Source: Rhizobium sp. Root483D2 (GTDB lineage Bacteria > Pseudomonadota > Alphaproteobacteria > Rhizobiales > Rhizobiaceae). From it: a stretch of DNA of 64,000 nt. The notes beneath the pieces are model-generated. The model was given only the letters and a program-made list of their open reading frames with translations. It made no database searches and was not told the DNA's origin. Position 1 is the first letter of the stretch. Every line of letters starts with the position of its first letter. The DNA lies in NCBI RefSeq assembly GCF_001426685.1, contig NZ_LMFB01000016.1, positions 177,126 through 241,125 on the forward strand, read 5' to 3'. A program made the position numbers and the translations under genes. This document shows positions 22,671-31,480 of the stretch, piece by piece.

Positions 22671-24866
22671 ATGCATCCGGATGGGGATCTGCCCGGCGAA
22701 GCCTCTCGCCAGGAGCACGGCGGTCTGCTCCGGCGGCAGCGCCTTGCCGTAGCGATAACCTTGGCCCGCCTGGCATCCAAGCCGCCGCAAGCTGATTTCC
22801 TGCTCCTCGGTCTCGATGCCTTCGGCGATGGTCTCCAGACCGAGTTCGTTGCTCATCATCAACATCGCCCTGGTGATGGCCGCATCATGCGGGTTTTCGG
22901 TCATCTCGGAGATGAATGCCCGGTCGATCTTCAATGTTGTCAGCGGAAACCGTTGCAGCGAGCTCAAGGACGCAAAGCCCGTCCCGAAATCGTCGAAGGC
23001 AATGCCGACGCCGAGATCGCGCAGGTGGTGCACGGCTTCAAAAGCGTTGTCGTCGTTGAGAAGCGCAATCGTTTCCGTCACCTCAAGGCCAAGTGCTGAT
23101 GGGGGCAGGTTATGATCGGAAAGCGCGCTGGTGACATGCTGGACGAGCGTGGAGGCGCGATACTGGGCGGCGAAGAGATTGACGCTGACCTTGATCGGCG
23201 GCAGGCCGCTTGCCCGCCATTGCGCCGCCTGCCGGCAGGCCTCGCGCAGCACCCACCAGCCGACCGGCAGGGCGAGGGCACTTGATTCCAGCGCCGGCAG
23301 GAAATCGCCGGGATAGAGCAGGCCGTGCTGCGGATGCTGCCAGCGGATGAGCGCTTCCACGCCCAGAATATGCCCGTCATCGAGCGAGACCTGCGGCTGA
23401 TAGTAGAGCACCAGTTCGCTATTCTTCAGAGCGCGCAGAAGCTCATCCTGGGTGGCGCGCCTCGCCAGCGAATCGTTGCGCATGTCAGGCTCGAACATCA
23501 GCATTTTACTGCCGCCGGCCTTTTTGGCGCGGTAGAGCGCAAAGTCTGCGCTGGCGAGCAGTTCCTCGGCATCGGTGCCATGCAGCGGCGCCAGCGCGAC
23601 GCCAATGGTTGCCGCCAGCTGGAAAACATGGCCGCCGACATCGAACGGCGCCTCGAAGCCGGACAGAACCGCGCCTATGGCGGTCATCGCCTCGTCAGGT
23701 TGTAGGGTCCCAGGCAACAGGATGGCAAATTCATCGCCGCCGAACCGGGCCACCGTGACATCGGCCGACAGCACGGAGGGCAGCCGGACGGCGACGGCCT
23801 GCAGCAGGGCATCCCCGACCGCGTGTCCAAGGCTGTCGTTGACATCCTTGAAACCGTCGAGGTCGATGAGGGCGACGGTCACTGTCTTGTTCTCCGACAG
23901 TTCCTCCTGCAGCAGGTTTTCAAAGCGGTGACGGTTGCTCAATCCCGTCAGGGTGTCCTGGTTTGCCATCCGCAGCAGGCGCGCATCGCGCTCACGCCGT
24001 TCGGTAATGTCACGGATGACCGCTCCCATGCCGACCCCGCGCTCGTCGTTCCAGATGGACAGCGAAATTTCGATCGGTACCTCGGTCTGGTCGCGTTTGC
24101 GGGCGACCACTTCGACGGTCTTGCCGATCAGCCTCGTCGTGCCTCCTGCCAGAACCCGCGCAAGGCCCGCATGATGGGCGCCGCGAAACCGGTCGGGAAT
24201 GATGATGTCGATCAGCTGGCCGATCATCTCGTCCTGTTGATAGCCGAACAGGGTCAAAGCGGCGCGATTGACGAATTCGATCCGCCCATTGGCGTCGATC
24301 GCGAAGAAGGCCAGCTCCGTTGCATCGGAAAAGTTCATCACCGTCGAGCGGATGATTTCGGTCCGGCGCAAGCGCATCTGTTCCATGACCAGAGCGCCGA
24401 GGCGTTCGAGCGTCTTGCGTTGTTCGTCGCCAAAGTCGTTACGCGGCACGGTGTCGAGAATGCACAGCGCTCCGATGCGCAAGCCTTCGTCGGTCGTCAG
24501 GGGCGTGCCGGCATAAAAGCGAAGAAAAGGTGCTCCGGTGACCAGCGGATTGCCGGCAAAGCGCGGATCTTCCAGCATATCATCGATGACCAGAACCGCG
24601 CCGCTTTCGATTGTATGGGTACAGACCGACATGCAACGGGGGATGTCCGGGAAATCGGCACCATGCATCGCCTTGAAGCGCTGCATATCCTTTTCAACCA
24701 GCGTGACGAAGGCCATCGGGGTGTGAAAAAGCTCTGCGGCAAGCTGCACGATCGTGTCGAACCGAGGCTCCGGCGGGGTGCCGGAAATCCATAAGTTCGC
24801 CAATGCCTGCAAACGGTTGCCTTCGGTATCGCCGTCCGTATCCGCTTCAGCCGTTTGCGTGTTCAT
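22668..24866 (-). CDS. GAF-PAS-GGDEF-EAL cyclic-di-GMP protein
   Basis: Predicted cytosolic sensor that makes and/or degrades c-di-GMP. Of 732 residues, a GAF domain covers about 25-165, a PAS domain about 180-300 (FFAIDANGRIEFVNRAAL), a GGDEF domain about 305-470 with an intact RFGGDEF active site, and an EAL domain about 480-725. EAL catalytic residues look complete: EALIRW, SVNLF, EVTETI, FDDFGTG, LKIDRAFI, ETIAEGIE and the terminal QGYRYGKAL. No membrane segment is seen. Both domains may be active. The ligand of the GAF/PAS domains is unknown. Confidence 0.93.
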   Translation of the reverse strand: MNTQTAEADTDGDTEGNRLQALANLWISGTPPEPRFDTIVQLAAELFHTPMAFVTLVEKDMQRFKAMHGADFPDIPRCMSVCTHTIESGAVLVIDDMLEDPRFAGNPLVTGAPFLRFYAGTPLTTDEGLRIGALCILDTVPRNDFGDEQRKTLERLGALVMEQMRLRRTEIIRSTVMNFSDATELAFFAIDANGRIEFVNRAALTLFGYQQDEMIGQLIDIIIPDRFRGAHHAGLARVLAGGTTRLIGKTVEVVARKRDQTEVPIEISLSIWNDERGVGMGAVIRDITERRERDARLLRMANQDTLTGLSNRHRFENLLQEELSENKTVTVALIDLDGFKDVNDSLGHAVGDALLQAVAVRLPSVLSADVTVARFGGDEFAILLPGTLQPDEAMTAIGAVLSGFEAPFDVGGHVFQLAATIGVALAPLHGTDAEELLASADFALYRAKKAGGSKMLMFEPDMRNDSLARRATQDELLRALKNSELVLYYQPQVSLDDGHILGVEALIRWQHPQHGLLYPGDFLPALESSALALPVGWWVLREACRQAAQWRASGLPPIKVSVNLFAAQYRASTLVQHVTSALSDHNLPPSALGLEVTETIALLNDDNAFEAVHHLRDLGVGIAFDDFGTGFASLSSLQRFPLTTLKIDRAFISEMTENPHDAAITRAMLMMSNELGLETIAEGIETEEQEISLRRLGCQAGQGYRYGKALPPEQTAVLLARGFAGQIPIRMH

Positions 24867-25262
24867 TCGAAATCCCGATCTGGCCTTAAGGGTAGCCGCA
24901 GTATCTTTGCAGACAATGTCATGTTGCCACCCAGGATTTCCTCAAAATATTTGCAACCCGTTATCAAGCGCTGAAGAAAAGCTGTGAAATCTATTAGATA
25001 TTACTTTTACGTGTGCAGGTCTACGGCGCCAGCCGGCGGCTTTCAACCTTCATCGGCTGCGGGGCGTCCGGCAATTGCACACGAAGCGAGTATCGGCCAT
25101 GCTTGCTGAATGCAGAACGGGATATGGCCGATTTTGATGCACCCGGCGCTTCCCGCCCGCCCTGATAAATTCGGCGCGACACCTGCCGCCAAATAGTATC
25201 CTATGGGGGCAGGCGGTCAAAGAACTGCCGGTGTCAACCAGAACCCGAGGAACACGCAAGCG
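24867..25262. other. Divergent intergenic region, GGDEF-EAL gene and FAH-like gene
   Basis: About 400 nt without a gene. It must contain promoters for both flanking genes but I see no consensus promoter, and reading frames across 25050-25200 look like non-coding shadows. Confidence 0.35.
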
Positions 25263-26009
25263 ATGAAACTGGCTACTCTGAAAGACAGTACCCGCGACGG
25301 CAAACTCGTCGTCGTCTCCAAGGATCTGACCCGCTGCTCGGAAGTCGGCCATATTGCCCGCACGCTTCAGGCCGCGCTCGACGACTGGGCCCATGCCGGG
25401 CCGCGTCTCGCCCGTGTTGCCATCGGCGTCGAGACCGGTTCGCAGCCGACCATGCGGTTTCACGAGCATGATGCCGCGTCGCCGCTGCCGCGCGCCTTTT
25501 TCTGGGCTGGCGGCTCCGGCGGTTTTGCGGGTCCCCGCGATCCCATCTCGCTTTCGGGCGATGTTTCGGATGTGACAGCGACGGCCCAACTGGCTGTGAT
25601 CGCCGATGATCTCGACGCGCAGGCAGGCGCCGACGCGGCAAGTAACGCGGTGCTGCTCGTTCTTCTCGCCAATGACGTCTCGGCGGATGGAGACGGTCTT
25701 GCTTCGTCCTTCTCTCCGGTCGCAGTCACGCCGGACGAGCTGGATGGTCTGTCGGGCCTCTCTCTGCTTGTTCGCCGTAACGGCAATCCGGTCGAGGGTG
25801 GCAAGGGTGCTGCGGTGGATAGCGCGAAAGCGGTGGCTGCTGCTGCGGACAAGCGTTCGCTTGTCGCCGGCAGTCTCGTCGCAACCGGTTCGTGCCGGGT
25901 GACCACGGCTCTTTCCTTGGGCGACGTGGTTCGCGTCGAGCTGAACGACGGCACAGGACATTCCATTTTTGGCGCGATCGAACAGACTGTGGAAACCCGC
26001 AGCAGGTGA
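25263..26009 (+). CDS. Truncated fumarylacetoacetate-hydrolase (FAH) family relative, catalytic residues lost
   Basis: 248 residues from the ATG at 25263 (GAGGA upstream at 25250). The N-terminus MKLATLKDSTRDGKLVVVSK and the run FSPVAVTPDEL are the hallmarks of bacterial FAH-family proteins, which normally have ~330 residues and hydrolyse C-C bonds. Compared from memory with that family, this protein lacks the active-site NHVELVRKARG region, the E-x-E metal pair reads TATAQLAVI instead of DFEAEVAVI, and the NDVS segment is followed by a deletion that removes the lysine motif. The frame is intact, so it may be a repurposed non-enzymatic protein or a slowly decaying paralogue. Confidence 0.75.
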   Translation: MKLATLKDSTRDGKLVVVSKDLTRCSEVGHIARTLQAALDDWAHAGPRLARVAIGVETGSQPTMRFHEHDAASPLPRAFFWAGGSGGFAGPRDPISLSGDVSDVTATAQLAVIADDLDAQAGADAASNAVLLVLLANDVSADGDGLASSFSPVAVTPDELDGLSGLSLLVRRNGNPVEGGKGAAVDSAKAVAAAADKRSLVAGSLVATGSCRVTTALSLGDVVRVELNDGTGHSIFGAIEQTVETRSR

Positions 26010-26195
26010 CGAGGCCGGGTTGCGGGGAAACCCGGAACCCGTTTCTCACACGGACAATTCCTGCCTTCAATTCTTGAATTGTCTTTTTGCACTGCACACG
26101 TTAGGACACTGCGCCGGGCGGATGCTTGCCGGAAAGCCCGGCGAGGCCAGCCGCCGTGGACAGGGCGGCATGCTTGCGGATTGGAGGATCCCGAG

Positions 26196-27071
26196 ATGGA
26201 AACAATCACCACCATTGCCTTATTGCGCGCGCGGCTGAGCGCCCATCGCCGCGCCGGAAAGACCATCGGTCTCGTTCCGACCATGGGCTATCTGCATGTC
26301 GGCCATATGGAGCTGGTCGCCCGCGCGCGGGCGGCAAACGATATCGTTGTCGTCAGCCTGTTTGTGAACCCCTTGCAGTTCGGCGCCAACGAGGATCTGA
26401 CGAAATATCCGCGCGATCTGGCCCGCGACCAGGCAATGCTGATCGAGGGCGGTGCCGACTATCTCTTTGCGCCTGGCGTTGACGATATGTATCCACGGCC
26501 GATGGAAACGGTGGTCGATGTGCCAACGCTCGGCAGCGAGCTTGAGGGCTCGGTGCGGCCCGGTCATTTCGCCGGGGTGGCGACCGTCGTTACCAAGCTG
26601 TTCAACATCGTCCAGCCGGACCGCGCCTATTTCGGAGAGAAGGATTTCCAGCAGTTGCAGATCATCCGCCGCATGGTGGAGGACATGGCACAGCCGGTCG
26701 ATGTGGTCGGTGTCGCAACGGTGCGCGAAGCCGACGGGCTCGCCTGCTCGTCGCGCAATGTCTATCTGAGCGCTGCCGAGCGGTCGGCTGCGGCGATCGT
26801 TCCGAAGGCGCTCGATGAGGCCGGACGGTTGATCGCCGGCGGTATGACCGATGTCGCCGAGCTTGAAAAAGCGGTCACGGATTTCATTGCCGCCGAGCCC
26901 CTGGCAAGGCCCGAAGTGGTCGCACTGCGCGATCCCGAAACTCTGCAGGAATTGACGGAAATCGGCGAAAAACCGGTTCTTCTGTTGCTTATTATCCGCT
27001 TCGGGAGCACGAAGCTGCTCGATAACCGGGTTTTCAGCCCGAAAACGGCAAAATTTGCAAAGGTGGCATGA
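26196..27071 (+). CDS. panC: PanC, pantothenate synthetase
   Basis: Condenses pantoate and beta-alanine with ATP to give pantothenate. The ATG at 26196 preceded by GGAGG (26183-26187) gives 291 residues. Nucleotidyltransferase motifs are [14 protein letters not shown] with the HxGH signature near residue 34, [15 protein letters not shown] [10 protein letters not shown] near 150, and SSRNVYLS near 185 in place of KMSKS. Its stop overlaps panB (ATGA), so the two steps of the pathway are coupled. Confidence 0.95.
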   Translation: METITTIALLRARLSAHRRAGKTIGLVPTMGYLHVGHMELVARARAANDIVVVSLFVNPLQFGANEDLTKYPRDLARDQAMLIEGGADYLFAPGVDDMYPRPMETVVDVPTLGSELEGSVRPGHFAGVATVVTKLFNIVQPDRAYFGEKDFQQLQIIRRMVEDMAQPVDVVGVATVREADGLACSSRNVYLSAAERSAAAIVPKALDEAGRLIAGGMTDVAELEKAVTDFIAAEPLARPEVVALRDPETLQELTEIGEKPVLLLLIIRFGSTKLLDNRVFSPKTAKFAKVA

Positions 27072-27901
27072 GCATGAGTGTACAGGCAGTAAAGCGGCGC
27101 CTGAGCCCCGGCAGCATCGAGGCATTGAAGGGCGAGCGCCCGATCGTCAGCCTGACGGCCTATACGACGCCGATCGCCCGGCTGCTCGATCCGCATGTGG
27201 ATTTCATGCTGGTCGGCGATTCCCTCGGCATGGTGCTCTACGGTCTTGATTCGACCGTCGGCGTGACGCTCGACATGATGATCGCCCATGGCCAGGCTGT
27301 TATGCGCGGTTCTGAAAAAGCGTGTGTGGTCGTTGATCTGCCGTTCGGTTCCTATCAGGAATCCAAGGAGCAGGCCTTTAACAGTGCGGCGCGCATCCTC
27401 AAGGAAACCGGCTGCAGCGCGGTCAAGCTTGAAGGCGGCGCGGAGATGGCGGAAACCGTCGATTTCCTCACCCAGCGCGGCATTCCGGTGCTGGGTCATG
27501 TCGGTCTGATGCCGCAGCTCGTCAACACGATGGGCGGTTACCGCTCGCTCGGGCGCAGCGACAAGGAAGCCGCCAAGATCCGCCGCGATGCCAAGGCGAT
27601 CGACGATGCCGGTGCGTTCGCGATTGTCGTCGAAGGCACGATCGAGCCGTTGGCCCGCGAAATTTCCGAGACGCTGCGGGCACCGACCATAGGTATCGGA
27701 GCCTCGCCGGCCTGCGATGGCCAGATCCTCGTTTCCGACGACATGCTTGGGATTTTCAGCGATTTCAAGCCGCGCTTCGTCAAGCATTTCGCCGAACTGG
27801 CACCGCAGATCTCCGCCGCTTTCGAGGCCTATGCCAATGAAGTCAGGGCGCGCACCTTTCCGGGCATCGAGCATACGTTTCAGGTGAAGCCGAAGGGTTA
27901 A
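27068..27901 (+). CDS. panB: PanB, ketopantoate hydroxymethyltransferase
   Basis: Transfers a hydroxymethyl group from methylene-THF to alpha-ketoisovalerate, the first step of pantothenate synthesis. The 277 residues show the metal-binding [29 protein letters not shown] and GHVGLMPQ motifs. ATG at 27068 or the in-frame ATG at 27074 could be used; the first gives the 4-nt overlap with panC. The next gene starts 168 nt later. Confidence 0.95.
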   Translation: MSMSVQAVKRRLSPGSIEALKGERPIVSLTAYTTPIARLLDPHVDFMLVGDSLGMVLYGLDSTVGVTLDMMIAHGQAVMRGSEKACVVVDLPFGSYQESKEQAFNSAARILKETGCSAVKLEGGAEMAETVDFLTQRGIPVLGHVGLMPQLVNTMGGYRSLGRSDKEAAKIRRDAKAIDDAGAFAIVVEGTIEPLAREISETLRAPTIGIGASPACDGQILVSDDMLGIFSDFKPRFVKHFAELAPQISAAFEAYANEVRARTFPGIEHTFQVKPKG

Positions 27902-28069
27902 AGCCCGATTGTTCAGCGATACGCAATGTGATCATAATTTTGGATCACTGCATCAATCTTATTGAATTGTCCGATACGCCCGGCGGGCCTATCTGTGCGT
28001 TTCATCACGAACGCATCGCCGCATCCGTGGCCCGGCCAATGGCCCCGTCACTCCGGAAAGTTTCCTTCA

Positions 28070-28786
28070 ATGACAAAAGACGATTTCTGGCAGGGCGCGC
28101 GGGGCGGATTTCCCGTCATGGTGTCCGCAGCACCCTTCGGCGCTCTGTTTGGCGCACTTGCCGTCGACAACGGGTTCTCCGTTTTCGACGCCGTGTTCAT
28201 GAGCGCTACGGTTTATGCCGGCGCCAGCCAGATGGTAGGTCTCGAGCTGTTTGGCCACAACGTCCAGCCCTGGCTGATCATCCTGTCGATTTTTGCCGTG
28301 AATTTCCGCCACATCCTCTATTCAGCGTCGATTGCCCGCCACATCCGCCATTTCTCTCCCGTGCAGAAGTTCTTCGCCTTCTTCCTGCTGGTCGATCCGC
28401 AATATGCAGAAACGGAAAAGCGGGCCGAGCGCGGCGAGCCGGTGACCTTTGCCTGGTATCTGGGGTTCGGACTGGTCATCTATCTGCCTTGGCAGCTGAT
28501 GACGCTGCTCGGCGCGATCTTCGGGCAGATGATCGGAGATCCCAAGGCCATCGGTCTCGACGTGCTGCTGCCGATCTATTTCATGGGACTGGTTCTCGGC
28601 TTCCGCAAGCGCGACAACTGGCTGCCGGTGGTGGCGGTCAGTTCGCTGGCATCGATTGCCGCGATGCATTTCGTCGGCTCGCCCTGGCATGTCAGTATCG
28701 GCGCCATCGCAGGCATCCTGCTTGCCGCCTGCCTGCCGCTGCCCAAACAGCATGAAGAGCCGGTCACTCTGGAGCATGAGGTCTGA
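28070..28786 (+). CDS. azlC: AzlC family branched-chain amino acid exporter, large subunit
   Basis: Inner-membrane permease subunit of 238 residues, starting MTKDDFWQGARGGFPVMVSA with GGAAAG upstream; in-frame codons further upstream (27962) give a non-conserved extension. Signature segments are SAAPFGALFGALAV, YAGASQMVGLELFG, NFRHILYSASIA and a final hydrophobic block. AzlC works with the small AzlD subunit encoded 2 nt downstream to export branched-chain amino acids or analogues; the exact substrate is not evident. Confidence 0.92.
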   Translation: MTKDDFWQGARGGFPVMVSAAPFGALFGALAVDNGFSVFDAVFMSATVYAGASQMVGLELFGHNVQPWLIILSIFAVNFRHILYSASIARHIRHFSPVQKFFAFFLLVDPQYAETEKRAERGEPVTFAWYLGFGLVIYLPWQLMTLLGAIFGQMIGDPKAIGLDVLLPIYFMGLVLGFRKRDNWLPVVAVSSLASIAAMHFVGSPWHVSIGAIAGILLAACLPLPKQHEEPVTLEHEV

Positions 28787-28788
28787 TC

Positions 28789-29100
28789 ATGGACAATGCA
28801 CAACACATGCACCTGATCTACGTGATCCTGGCCGCCGCCGCCGCGACGTTCCTCACCCGCATCGGCGGCTATGTGATGATCACGCAGATGAAGCGGATCC
28901 CGCCGCGCATGGAGGCGGCATTGAATGCGGTGCCTGCCGCCGTGCTCTCGACGCTGGTTGCCCCCGCCTTCCTCTCCGGCGGCTGGGATGTGGCTGTCGC
29001 CATGCTCGTCGCGCTCGCCATCGGCCTGCGCTTTTCATCGCTCTGGATGCTTTTGGCCGGCTGGCTGGTGGTCATGGCGATCCGGCATCTCGTGATGTAG
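28789..29100 (+). CDS. azlD: AzlD family branched-chain amino acid exporter, small subunit
   Basis: A 103-residue membrane protein with three to four hydrophobic helices and the family motif FLTRIGGYVMITQMKRIP followed by ALNAVPAAVLSTLVAPAF. It starts 2 nt after azlC, so the pair is cotranscribed, and a terminator closes the unit. Confidence 0.92.
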   Translation: MDNAQHMHLIYVILAAAAATFLTRIGGYVMITQMKRIPPRMEAALNAVPAAVLSTLVAPAFLSGGWDVAVAMLVALAIGLRFSSLWMLLAGWLVVMAIRHLVM

Positions 29101-29103
29101 AAT

Positions 29104-29135
29104 AAGGCCCGCTCCTTGCGAAGCGGGCCTTTTCA
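29104..29135 (+). terminator. Rho-independent terminator after azlD
   Basis: A 10-bp stem aaggcccgct/agcgggcctt (29104-29113, 29122-29131) with an 8-nt loop runs into TTTCATT, four nucleotides past azlD. It also separates the convergent aminopeptidase gene. Confidence 0.88.
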
Positions 29136-29136
29136 T

Positions 29137-30972
29137 TCAGCGGCTGATCGGTGCCGCTGCCGCCTTCAGCCAGGAAAGTACCGCCTCGTCCGAAATCAGC
29201 GGCGACAGCTTTTCCTCTGTCTCGGCGTGATAGGCGTTCAGCCAGGACAGTTCCTCGTCAGTCAGAAGGGCGGGGACGATCAGGCGGCGATCGATCGGGC
29301 AGAAGGTCAGCGTTTGAAAGCCGAGCATCGGCAGGTCGCCGCCTTCGATTTCCGCAGCTTCCAGCACATGAACAAGGTTTTCGATGCGGATGCCGAAGGC
29401 GCCGGGGCGGTAGTAGCCCGGTTCGTTCGACAGGATCATGCCGGAGAGCAGTTCCTGCGTTGACGCACGGGAGATGCGCTGCGGGCCTTCATGCACCGAC
29501 AGATAGGAGCCAACGCCGTGGCCGGTCCCATGGGCGAAATCGGCACCGGCCTTCCACAGCGCGATGCGGGCGAGCGGATCGAGATCGACGCCGCGCGAGC
29601 CCTTTGGAAAGCGTGCGGTGCTGATGGCGATCATGCCCTTGAGGACGAGGGTGAAAAAGCGGCGCTGATCGTCCGGCACGGTGCCGATCGCGACCGTGCG
29701 GGTAATGTCGGTGGTGCCGTTGATATATTGGCCGCCGGAATCGATCAGGAACATGGTGCCATCGGCGATGGCGAGGTCGCTTTCGGTCGTGACCCGGTAG
29801 TGCATGATTGCGGCATGCGCGCCGGCGCCCGAGATGGTGTCGAAGGAAATGTCCTTCAGCGGGTTCTGCATGCGCTGGCCGACTGCGGCACGGCAGGCTT
29901 CCAGCTTCTCGACGGCGGCAATTTCTGTGATCGTGCCGGGCTGTGTCTGGTCGAGCCAGGCCAGGAACTCGACCATGGCAGCGCCGTCCTGAAGGTGGGC
30001 CCGGGCCGAGCCTTCGATCTCCGCCGCATTCTTGCGGGCGCGGGGCAGGCGGGCGGGATCGATCGCCTCGATCACGGTACCGCCGCTCACACGGATGCGC
30101 TCGGCAAGGGCGAAGGGTGCGTGATCGGGATCGATCATGATTGCCTTGCCGGTTGCCGCAAGGGCTGCGACCTTGTCGTCGAAAGACGATGGCGCCTCGA
30201 TACTTGCAAGCTGGGTAAGGTAGGCTTCCTGCTCGATCCCGGACTTGCGCTTGTCGAGAAACAATTGCGCGCTGCCATCGGCATGGACGATGGCGCGGGC
30301 AAGCGGGTGCGGCGTGTGCGGCACATCGCTGCCGCGGATGTTGAAGGTCCAGGCGATCGACGATGGATCGGTGAGCACCACCGCATCGGCGCCGGCCTTG
30401 GCGATCTCTGCCGCCATTGCCGTCAGCTTGTCCTTGGCAAGGATGCCGGAATGATCGAGCGGCTGAATCTTGACGCGGCCAAGCGGGGCGGCGGGGCGGT
30501 CCTTCCACTGGCGGTCGAGCGGATTGTGATCGAGAAAGACCAGCGCGCCGCCGAGCGCTTCAAGCGCCTTTTCCAGCTTGCGCACTTCGGCGCCGGTATG
30601 CAGCCACGGGTCGATGCCGAGGCGAAAGCCCTTTTTTCCATTGTGCTCCAGCCACAGGTGCGGGGGTTCGCCGACCAGATCGCCGCCGGTGAAAACTGTG
30701 GCATCGACCTGTTCCTTCAACTGGGTGACGTAGCGGCCATCCACAAAGACAATCGCCTGACCCTGCGTGATGAGTGCAATACCGGCCGATCCGGTAAAGC
30801 CTGTCAGCCAGGACAGGCGCTCGGCGGAGGCGGGGACATATTCGCCCTGGAACTCGTCGGCTCTGGGGACGAGGAAGCCATCGAGATTCAGGGCCGTTAG
30901 TGCCGCACGCAGCACGGTGACGCGCTCCTTGCCGAATTGCGGAGTGGAGGTGACTGCAAAAGACTGAAACAT
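29137..30972 (-). CDS. pepP: Xaa-Pro aminopeptidase (M24B family, aminopeptidase P-like)
   Basis: Metallopeptidase releasing N-terminal residues before proline. The 611 residues make it the long (eukaryotic XPNPEP-like) form common in rhizobia rather than the ~440-residue E. coli PepP. Two N-terminal creatinase-like domains (about 1-300) precede the pita-bread domain with dinuclear metal ligands: FLIDSGGQYINGTTDITRT (two Asp), GTGHGVGSYLSVHEGP (His), SNEPGYY (Glu) and FGIRIENLV (Glu). AGGA lies 8 nt upstream of the ATG at 30972. Confidence 0.93.
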   Translation of the reverse strand: MFQSFAVTSTPQFGKERVTVLRAALTALNLDGFLVPRADEFQGEYVPASAERLSWLTGFTGSAGIALITQGQAIVFVDGRYVTQLKEQVDATVFTGGDLVGEPPHLWLEHNGKKGFRLGIDPWLHTGAEVRKLEKALEALGGALVFLDHNPLDRQWKDRPAAPLGRVKIQPLDHSGILAKDKLTAMAAEIAKAGADAVVLTDPSSIAWTFNIRGSDVPHTPHPLARAIVHADGSAQLFLDKRKSGIEQEAYLTQLASIEAPSSFDDKVAALAATGKAIMIDPDHAPFALAERIRVSGGTVIEAIDPARLPRARKNAAEIEGSARAHLQDGAAMVEFLAWLDQTQPGTITEIAAVEKLEACRAAVGQRMQNPLKDISFDTISGAGAHAAIMHYRVTTESDLAIADGTMFLIDSGGQYINGTTDITRTVAIGTVPDDQRRFFTLVLKGMIAISTARFPKGSRGVDLDPLARIALWKAGADFAHGTGHGVGSYLSVHEGPQRISRASTQELLSGMILSNEPGYYRPGAFGIRIENLVHVLEAAEIEGGDLPMLGFQTLTFCPIDRRLIVPALLTDEELSWLNAYHAETEEKLSPLISDEAVLSWLKAAAAPISR

Positions 30973-31170
30973 GGATTTTTCCTGCGATGGGGAGGAACCG
31001 GCGCCGGGATCGCGCTGTGCGATGCGGATCGATTCCTCAAGAGTGGAAACAGTCTAGCGGAAACTGCCGGCGCTGCGAAAGCCCGTCTTTCTGGCCTCTA
31101 GTTTGTTGAACGATCTTCCCGTGTTGTGGAACGTATGCATCATGCGCATGGCACCCATGCTGCATTGCGG

Positions 31171-31198
31171 CTGGACCGGATTTCAAAATAGTCTATAA
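31171..31198 (+). promoter_or_regulatory. Candidate promoter of the anti-SD small RNA
   Basis: CTGGAC at 31171-31176 and CTATAA at 31193-31198, 16 nt apart, each match five of six positions of the rhizobial consensus CTTGAC/CTATAT. The predicted transcription start is near 31205. Confidence 0.5.
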
Positions 31199-31204
31199 AC
31201 CCGC

Positions 31205-31411
31205 TCAACGAACACGGACGCACATCTGTTGTTCCTGCGAATGCCTTTTGGCACGAGCTGCACGGTCTGAACATGGTTGGTTATCCTTCTCCTCCTCCCT
31301 CCGGGTGGCCAATTTCAGACTGTGAAGAGTCCGCTTGAGCACTCCTCCTCCTCAAGCTCGCGGACATGACCGGCTTGCCGGTCAGCGGGCGATGCTTCGG
31401 CATCGCCTTTG
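31205..31411 (+). ncRNA. Alpha-r14 / cuckoo-type small RNA with anti-Shine-Dalgarno loops (predicted)
   Basis: No protein gene occupies 30973-31480. Hairpin 1 has a 10-bp stem (31277-31286 with 31303-31312) and displays CCTCCTCCC (31291-31299) in its loop. Hairpin 2 (31329-31365, closing gtccgc/gcggac and gagc/gctc) shows CTCCTCCTC in its loop. A gaccggc/gccggtc hairpin (31368-31383) and an 8-bp stem with a cUUCGg tetraloop (31388-31407) plus TTT follow, possibly the terminator; read-through to the next hairpin (31417-31453) is possible. Loop-exposed CCUCCUCCC is the hallmark of alphaproteobacterial cuckoo RNAs and the alpha-r14 family, which bind ribosome-binding sites. The 5' end is uncertain. 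Confidence 0.62.
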
Positions 31412-31412
31412 T

Positions 31413-31456
31413 ATTGAAAAACCCGCCTGTCCATGATGGACAGGCGGGTTTTCCTT
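31413..31456 (-). terminator. Bidirectional terminator downstream of prmA
   Basis: A 17-bp perfect stem (31417-31433 with 31437-31453) with a 3-nt loop has T-runs on both strands (tttttcaata on minus, ttttccttttt on plus). It terminates prmA on the minus strand and can also end the small RNA on the plus strand. Confidence 0.92.
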
Positions 31457-31480
31457 TTTCAGGGCTTTAAAAATTCCCGC

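Noticed and set aside
29491..30900. A 469-codon plus-strand open frame antisense to the aminopeptidase P gene
   Set aside because: Opposite strand encodes an intact M24B protein with all metal ligands.
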